6,469 bases of DNA from positions 1 through 6,469 of the forward strand of contig SBBT01000033.1 of assembly GCA_005239595.1 (NCBI GenBank), read 5' to 3'. Position numbers and translations under genes: made by a program. A model generated the notes under the pieces. The model searched no databases, had not been told where the DNA came from, and saw only the letters and a list, made by a program, of their open reading frames with translations. Shown here in pieces: positions 5,625 through 6,469 of the stretch (position 1 is its first letter; every line of letters begins with the position of its first letter). This DNA comes from Candidatus Troglogloeales bacterium (GTDB lineage: Bacteria > Nitrospirota > Nitrospiria > SBBL01 > SBBT01).

Positions 5625-6469
5625 TTGCGCCATCCTTCCAAAAAACTAACAGGTCAGTGGCACTGTGGTTCCTACCGAATTCCCTATGGAAAACGGCCGC
5701 AGGTCATGGGAATCTTAAACGTAACGCCCGATTCCTTTTCAGACGGGGGGAATTTCCTTCAGGTCGACCACGCGATGGATCACGCCCTACGCATGGAAGA
5801 AGCGGGGGCCGACATGATCGACGTTGGAGGAGAGTCCACGAGACCGGGTGCCACGCCTGTTTTGGTAAAGGAAGAATGCAGCCGCGTCCTTCCGATTATT
5901 GAAAAGCTTGCGAAACGGCTTACGATTCCACTTTCTATCGACACCACAAAATCAGAAGTGGCGAGCGGGGCAATTCAGGCGGGGGCCTCGATTATAAACG
6001 ATGTCAGCGGCTTTACCCGGGATCCTGAAATGTTTTCCATCGCAGCAAAAAGAGGGACCGGGCTCGTGATCATGCACGCGAAGGGAAGTCCCCAAACGAT
6101 GCAGAGCCGTCCCCGGTATCACAACCTGCTTGACGAAATCCATCAGTTCCTGGACAAGCAAATAAAAAAGGCAATGACCTATAAAATTTCAAAGAATCGG
6201 ATCGTCGTTGACCCGGGAATCGGTTTCGGGAAAACGGCAAACCACAATCTCACAATTCTCCGCCATCTTGATCTGTTCACCGACCTTGGCGTGCCGGTGC
6301 TCGTCGGCCCTTCCAGAAAATCATTTATCGGCCGTATTCTCAACCTTCCCGTTTCTGACCGGCTGGAAGGGACAGCCGCAGCAGCGGCCATCGCCGTCTT
6401 TCAGGGGGCGCGTATTATCAGAGTCCACGACGTTGCGTTTCTAAAACGGATCATTCACGTCGCAGATGC
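5625..6469 (+). CDS. folP: Dihydropteroate synthase (3' end outside window)
   Basis: DHPS joins p-aminobenzoate to 6-hydroxymethyl-dihydropterin diphosphate to make dihydropteroate in folate synthesis, and is the sulfonamide target. With the TTG start, 281 residues are present and the frame is still open at the window edge. This is about full family length, so only a short tail should be missing. Motifs along the TIM barrel are MGILNVTPDSFSDGG at 28-42, DVGGESTRPGA at 66-76, SIDTTKSEVA at 104-113, NDVSG at 125-129, MHAKGSPQTMQ at 150-160, DPGIGFGKT at 196-204, GPSRKSFIG at 228-236 with catalytic K232, and RVHDV at 266-270. All pterin- and phosphate-binding residues I can place are intact. Residues about 11-27 (QWHCGSYRIPYGKRPQV) fit the first beta hairpin of DHPS, supporting a start upstream of ATG 5706. 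ftsH ends 38 bases earlier with no terminator, so the two are probably co-transcribed. In many bacteria cdaA or glmM follows; that part is not visible here. Confidence 0.96.
   Translation, partial: MRHPSKKLTGQWHCGSYRIPYGKRPQVMGILNVTPDSFSDGGNFLQVDHAMDHALRMEEAGADMIDVGGESTRPGATPVLVKEECSRVLPIIEKLAKRLTIPLSIDTTKSEVASGAIQAGASIINDVSGFTRDPEMFSIAAKRGTGLVIMHAKGSPQTMQSRPRYHNLLDEIHQFLDKQIKKAMTYKISKNRIVVDPGIGFGKTANHNLTILRHLDLFTDLGVPVLVGPSRKSFIGRILNLPVSDRLEGTAAAAAIAVFQGARIIRVHDVAFLKRIIHVAD

Noticed and set aside
5657..5902. 81-codon frame at the start of folP
   Set aside because: It is a different frame from the motif-bearing DHPS frame, and its arginine/glycine-rich product is typical of a shadow.
1..6469. 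Defence, mobile or biosynthetic system
   Set aside because: Apart from the AIM24 protein, whose role is unknown, every gene is a known housekeeping or membrane quality-control family. There are no integrases, transposases, toxins, nucleases, terminal repeats or base-composition shifts.

Overview
The window is a compact stretch of ordinary bacterial chromosome. It holds six genes, all on the + strand, with gaps of 5 to 87 bases and no gene-free stretch longer than about 90 bases. The order is AIM24-family protein (5' end outside the window), M48 membrane metalloprotease, tilS, hpt, ftsH and folP (last few residues outside the window). I see no RNA genes, mobile elements, CRISPR, phage genes or long repeats, and base usage looks even throughout. 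The block tilS-hpt-ftsH is a widely conserved bacterial arrangement, known for example from Bacillus, and ftsH-folP is common in Proteobacteria and other phyla. The proteins look like those of a Gram-negative-type, mid-GC, deep-branching bacterium. Nitrospirota or a deltaproteobacteria-like lineage is my low-confidence guess; the sequence alone does not settle it.

Region 1 (1-1650) pairs an AIM24/TIGR00266-type beta-sandwich protein with a membrane-anchored HExxH zinc protease. The 5-base gap implies co-transcription. Neither is a standard neighbour of tilS as far as I know, so this pair is the accessory-looking part of the window.

Region 2 (1687-3666) contains tilS, which modifies the tRNA-Ile anticodon to lysidine, and hpt, a purine salvage phosphoribosyltransferase. 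They are separated by 21 bases and probably lie on one transcript.

Region 3 (3667-3753) is the longest gap. It holds the best promoter in the window: a TTGTCA box, a 17-base spacer and an extended -10 (TGT TAAACT). Two overlapping AT-rich dyads sit against its -35. It should give ftsH its own transcription start.

Region 4 (3754-6469) contains ftsH, the membrane AAA+ zinc protease, followed by folP, the dihydropteroate synthase of folate synthesis. folP appears to start at TTG. An annotation that requires ATG would start it 27 residues late, inside the first conserved strand.

Functionally, the window mixes membrane protein quality control (M48 protease, FtsH and perhaps the AIM24 protein) with tRNA, purine and folate housekeeping. 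I found no convincing new biological system. The more interesting points are the AIM24/M48/FtsH proximity, the dyad over the ftsH promoter, and an unusual active-site loop in the HPRT.
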